A stretch of 14,784 nt of DNA from JAPLKX01 sp035530195 (GTDB taxonomy: Bacteria; Hydrogenedentota; Hydrogenedentia; Hydrogenedentales; SLHB01): assembly GCA_035530195.1 (NCBI GenBank), contig DATKVG010000035.1:1-14784 (forward strand). Reading direction: 5' to 3'. The notes under the pieces were generated by a model. That model searched no databases. It was not told where the DNA came from and saw nothing but the letters and a program-made list of their open reading frames with translations. Below, piece by piece: positions 13,325 through 14,784 of the stretch. Both the position numbers and the translations under genes were made by a program. The number at the start of each line of letters is the position of its first letter. The first letter of the stretch is position 1.

Positions 13325-13349
13325 GCCATCCGCCTCGCATCAACAAACC

Positions 13350-13363
13350 TTAAGTTGACTTAA
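13350..13363. promoter_or_regulatory. Palindromic operator candidate
   Basis: TTAAGTTGACTTAA is a perfect 6-bp inverted repeat with a 2-bp centre. It abuts the -10 box of the DUF2089 promoter and covers the expected transcription start, a position suited to a repressor. No other copy was noticed in the window. Confidence 0.5.
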
Positions 13364-13391
13364 ATATAATTCAATTCAGGCCAAATGTCAA
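13363..13391 (-). promoter_or_regulatory. Near-consensus sigma-70 promoter of the DUF2089 operon
   Basis: On the minus strand the -35 is TTGACA (13391-13386), spacer 17 bp, -10 TATATT (13368-13363). Upstream of it the minus strand is rich in A/T runs (about 13392-13430), as an UP element would be. Start site about 13356, leaving a leader near 32 nt. The -35 is perfect and the -10 differs at one position. Confidence 0.8.
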
Positions 13392-13493
13392 GAAAATTAA
13401 ACTTGGGTTGAAGAAAATTAAGAAAGGAAAACCGGACGACCGCCCAAACGGCCCATTAAACCTTTGATACGACTGTACTTGGCGTGGCCAGGC

Positions 13494-14102
13494 TCAAATC
13501 CAGTCGATGGCGCCGGTAGCCAAATCGTAGATGGCCCCGGCAATCTGAAGAGTTCCCGCATCAACGCGCGCGGCGATGATTCCGCTTTCCCCAGTTAGGT
13601 CCGCCATGCCGCGCCGCACATTACATCGGGTGGCGGCGTCAACCAGTTCGTCGCCCGCCAATGACGGCTCCTCCCGGCGTGCATCTTCCGCGGCGACGTA
13701 GATGCTGCGGACCAGTTTGGCCAGATGGCCGTCGAGCGCGGCGCCGGTCACGACGCTGGTTACGGCGCCGCACCGGGTATGGCCAAGGACCACGCACAGC
13801 GGCGTGCCCAGATGCTCGACGGCATACTCGATTGATGCGATCTCGTCGCCGTTGCACACGTTGCCGGCGACCCGCACGACGAAAAGATCCCCGATCCCCT
13901 GGTCAAAGATCACCTCGACAGGCACGCGCGAATCGGAGCAGCCGATGATGGCCGCCCAGGGGCGCTGTCCCTCGGTGTACACGGCCGTTCGGCGCCCGGA
14001 ATCGCAATGGGGGTGCTCGAAATGGCCGTGGAGAAACCGCTCGTGGCCGGCTTTGAGGCGGGCAAGGGATTCGGCGGGAGTGACACGGGTTGCGTCTTTC
14101 AT
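13494..14102 (-). CDS. Beta-class carbonic anhydrase
   Basis: A 202-residue cytoplasmic zinc enzyme interconverting carbon dioxide and bicarbonate. GCSDSRVP (54-61) gives the ligand Cys55 and the Asp57-Arg59 pair, and LGHTRCGAV (106-114) gives His108 and Cys111, so the full zinc site is present. FVVRVAGNV (75-83) and SIEYAVEHLG (90-99) are the usual intervening segments. Length is normal. The frame is open to 14258, but the upstream 52 residues come from the inverted repeat at 14140-14203. The ATG at 14100-14102 fits the family and lies 6 nt after TACTAT, suggesting a leaderless mRNA. No Shine-Dalgarno sequence is visible. It is monocistronic. Confidence 0.93.
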   Translation of the reverse strand: MKDATRVTPAESLARLKAGHERFLHGHFEHPHCDSGRRTAVYTEGQRPWAAIIGCSDSRVPVEVIFDQGIGDLFVVRVAGNVCNGDEIASIEYAVEHLGTPLCVVLGHTRCGAVTSVVTGAALDGHLAKLVRSIYVAAEDARREEPSLAGDELVDAATRCNVRRGMADLTGESGIIAARVDAGTLQIAGAIYDLATGAIDWI

Positions 14103-14108
14103 GCCCGA

Positions 14109-14114
14109 ATAGTA
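14109..14114 (-). promoter_or_regulatory. -10-like box 6 nt before the carbonic anhydrase ATG
   Basis: TACTAT (minus strand 14114-14109) followed by 6 nt and the ATG. This matches the TANNNT pattern and the spacing at queE. A -35 is not evident at 17 bp. Confidence 0.45.
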
Positions 14115-14139
14115 GAGGCCGGAACCTGGGAGTTGCAAG

Positions 14140-14203
14140 CATTGTGGTGCGGGCGTCCCGCCTGCACGTCCCAAAGAGCAGGCGAGACGCCTGCACCACA
14201 ATG
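14140..14203. repeat. Inverted repeat, GC-rich dispersed element
   Basis: Arms 14140-14165 and 14178-14203 pair in 24 of 26 positions around a 12-bp spacer. Each arm is itself a small hairpin, such as GCAGGCG and CGCCTGC around AGA (14178-14194). A single arm recurs at 9975-9998. It separates the carbonic anhydrase and flgM promoters. Confidence 0.88.
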
Positions 14204-14212
14204 GGAATACAT

Positions 14213-14240
14213 TAAAGCCGGTTTGAAAACCTGCCGATGA
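14213..14240 (+). promoter_or_regulatory. Sigma-28 (FliA)-like promoter for the flgM-like gene
   Basis: TAAAG (14213-14217) and GCCGATGA (14233-14240) match the sigma-28 consensus TAAA and GCCGATAA, with 16 nt between TAAA and GCCG instead of the usual 15. The start site would be about 14247, with a GCACC/GGTGC hairpin (14255-14268) in the leader ahead of the AGGAG ribosome binding site. Confidence 0.55.
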
Positions 14241-14285
14241 TCTGAGTGTCAGCAGCACCTGATGGTGCAGATTAGGAGAAAAGAC

Positions 14286-14582
14286 ATGGTTGGCATATCG
14301 GGCATAGGCATTTACGCCGAACCCGCCAACCCAAGGCGGGTAAACGAGTTACGAACAGAGGCAGAACCCCCGGCGGCCGGTGTTGCCGATGAACCGGCAC
14401 CCCTGGCCGACGGTGCGACACTCAGCGCCGCCGCTCTGCTTCTGGCAAAGGCGAGCGAACAAGACGACCCAATCAGCGAGCAACGGCTCGAGCAGATACG
14501 AAAATCCCTCGAACAGGGCACGTACCGGCTACAGGAAGTCCTGCTGAAAGTGGCGGCCCGGATCGCCAGGTTCATCCAATAA
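14286..14582 (+). CDS. flgM: FlgM-like anti-sigma-28 factor
   Basis: A 98-residue protein with a low-complexity, probably disordered N-terminal half (Pro/Ala/Glu-rich, about 11-47) and a helical C-terminal half. ISEQRLEQIRKSLEQGTYRL (63-82) matches the FlgM pattern of helix, then Ile...Gly-x-Tyr, followed by VLLKVAARIARFI (85-97). FlgM holds sigma-28 until the hook is complete, then is exported. Length is normal for the family. The start is the ATG at 14286 with AGGAG at 7 nt, not the ATG at 14262 which lacks one. The sigma-28-like promoter supports the call. Other short helical proteins could look alike; no other flagellar gene is in the window. Confidence 0.6.
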   Translation: MVGISGIGIYAEPANPRRVNELRTEAEPPAAGVADEPAPLADGATLSAAALLLAKASEQDDPISEQRLEQIRKSLEQGTYRLQEVLLKVAARIARFIQ

Positions 14583-14594
14583 ACGGCCCACAAG

Positions 14595-14616
14595 CCCCGC
14601 AGGCCAATCTGCGGGG
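14595..14616. terminator. Hairpin between the convergent flgM-like and barrel genes
   Basis: Perfect 8-bp stem CCCCGCAG (14595-14602) and CTGCGGGG (14609-14616) with a 6-nt loop. No T run follows on either strand, so it is a weak candidate terminator, but it lies in the 43-bp spacer where one is expected. Confidence 0.4.
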
Positions 14617-14625
14617 GTGGTGTGT

Positions 14626-14784
14626 CTAAAAGCGCAGTGTAGTCTCAAAATAGACGTAATCGGCGTCTTCGTCGTTCGTGCCGCCGTTGAAACCGAGCCC
14701 GTTAAGACAGGAGAAATTGCCGTTGCCGGGCCCGAGGCCGTCGCCGGTGAAGAAGTGGATATAACCCGCGCTGAACGACAGGTC
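14626..14784 (-). CDS. C-terminal end of an outer-membrane beta-barrel protein (partial)
   Basis: Only the last 52 residues lie in the window; the gene runs off the right edge. Alternating strands DLSFSAGYIHFF (1-12 of the fragment) and DADYVYFETTLRF (40-52) flank a Gly/Asn-rich loop containing NGGTNDED. The last residue is Phe, and the preceding alternating pattern is the classic signal for outer-membrane barrel assembly. It resembles the alginate-export/porin type of barrel common in this group, but a 52-residue fragment cannot settle the family. The stop is TAG at 14626-14628 (read on the minus strand). A barrel implies a Gram-negative cell. Confidence 0.7.
   Translation of the reverse strand, partial: DLSFSAGYIHFFTGDGLGPGNGNFSCLNGLGFNGGTNDEDADYVYFETTLRF

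Noticed and set aside
14103..14258. N-terminal extension of carbonic anhydrase
   Set aside because: Its codons come from the inverted repeat at 14140-14203; the family starts near the ATG at 14102.

Overview
The window is GC-rich bacterial chromosome with short intergenic spaces and Shine-Dalgarno starts at most genes. The gene content points to a heterotrophic, polysaccharide-using Gram-negative bacterium of the Planctomycetota/Hydrogenedentota/Lentisphaerota type: a Tat-secreted FucI-like protein, a secreted GH32-like hydrolase, a DUF1080 protein, a UroD-family protein and the C-terminus of an outer-membrane barrel ending in Phe. The phylum is an inference and could not be tested here. There are no transposase, phage, rRNA, tRNA or CRISPR features. 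There are unusually many small non-coding repeats: REP-like palindromes, 9-bp tandem arrays and dispersed 20-25 bp motifs.

Layout. 105-485 (-): DUF2784-like membrane protein. 760-1908 (+): MFS transporter, followed by an intrinsic terminator. 2208-3146 (+): 2-dehydropantoate 2-reductase family (PanE/ApbA), whose 3' end carries a REP-like palindrome and a second, diverged copy of the last codons. 3328-6402 (-): GH32-like secreted hydrolase, then the Tat-exported FucI-like protein, probably one operon. 6403-7236: a 55-aa ORF, a dispersed repeat and an inverted repeat holding two consensus DnaA boxes. 7237-9020 (+): queE-queD-queF, a tightly packed operon of the 7-deazaguanine (queuosine) pathway; the QueD is a tandem fusion. 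9092-9198: a near-perfect 37-bp inverted repeat between convergent genes. 9217-11437 (-): UroD-family protein, then DUF1080 secreted protein. 11557-13324 (-): DUF2089-type HTH protein, membrane protein and SAM methyltransferase, driven by a near-consensus sigma-70 promoter with a palindrome at the likely start site. 13494-14102 (-): beta-carbonic anhydrase. 14286-14582 (+): FlgM-like anti-sigma factor behind a sigma-28-like promoter. 14626-14784 (-): C-terminal end of an outer-membrane barrel protein.

How the genes fit together. QueD makes 6-carboxytetrahydropterin, QueE converts it to 7-carboxy-7-deazaguanine, and QueF reduces preQ0 to preQ1; QueC, the step between QueE and QueF, is not in the window. 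The GH32-like and FucI-like exported proteins suggest use of an external glycan. The DUF2089-membrane-methyltransferase cluster looks like a small regulated operon of unknown purpose.

Most notable: the fused QueD whose two halves have lost different active-site residues; two genes (queE and carbonic anhydrase) whose only promoter-like -10 box lies exactly 6 nt before the ATG, suggesting leaderless mRNAs; two palindrome families sharing a GGCAGTT loop; and two 4 x 9-bp arrays that each abut the 3' end of a minus-strand gene.
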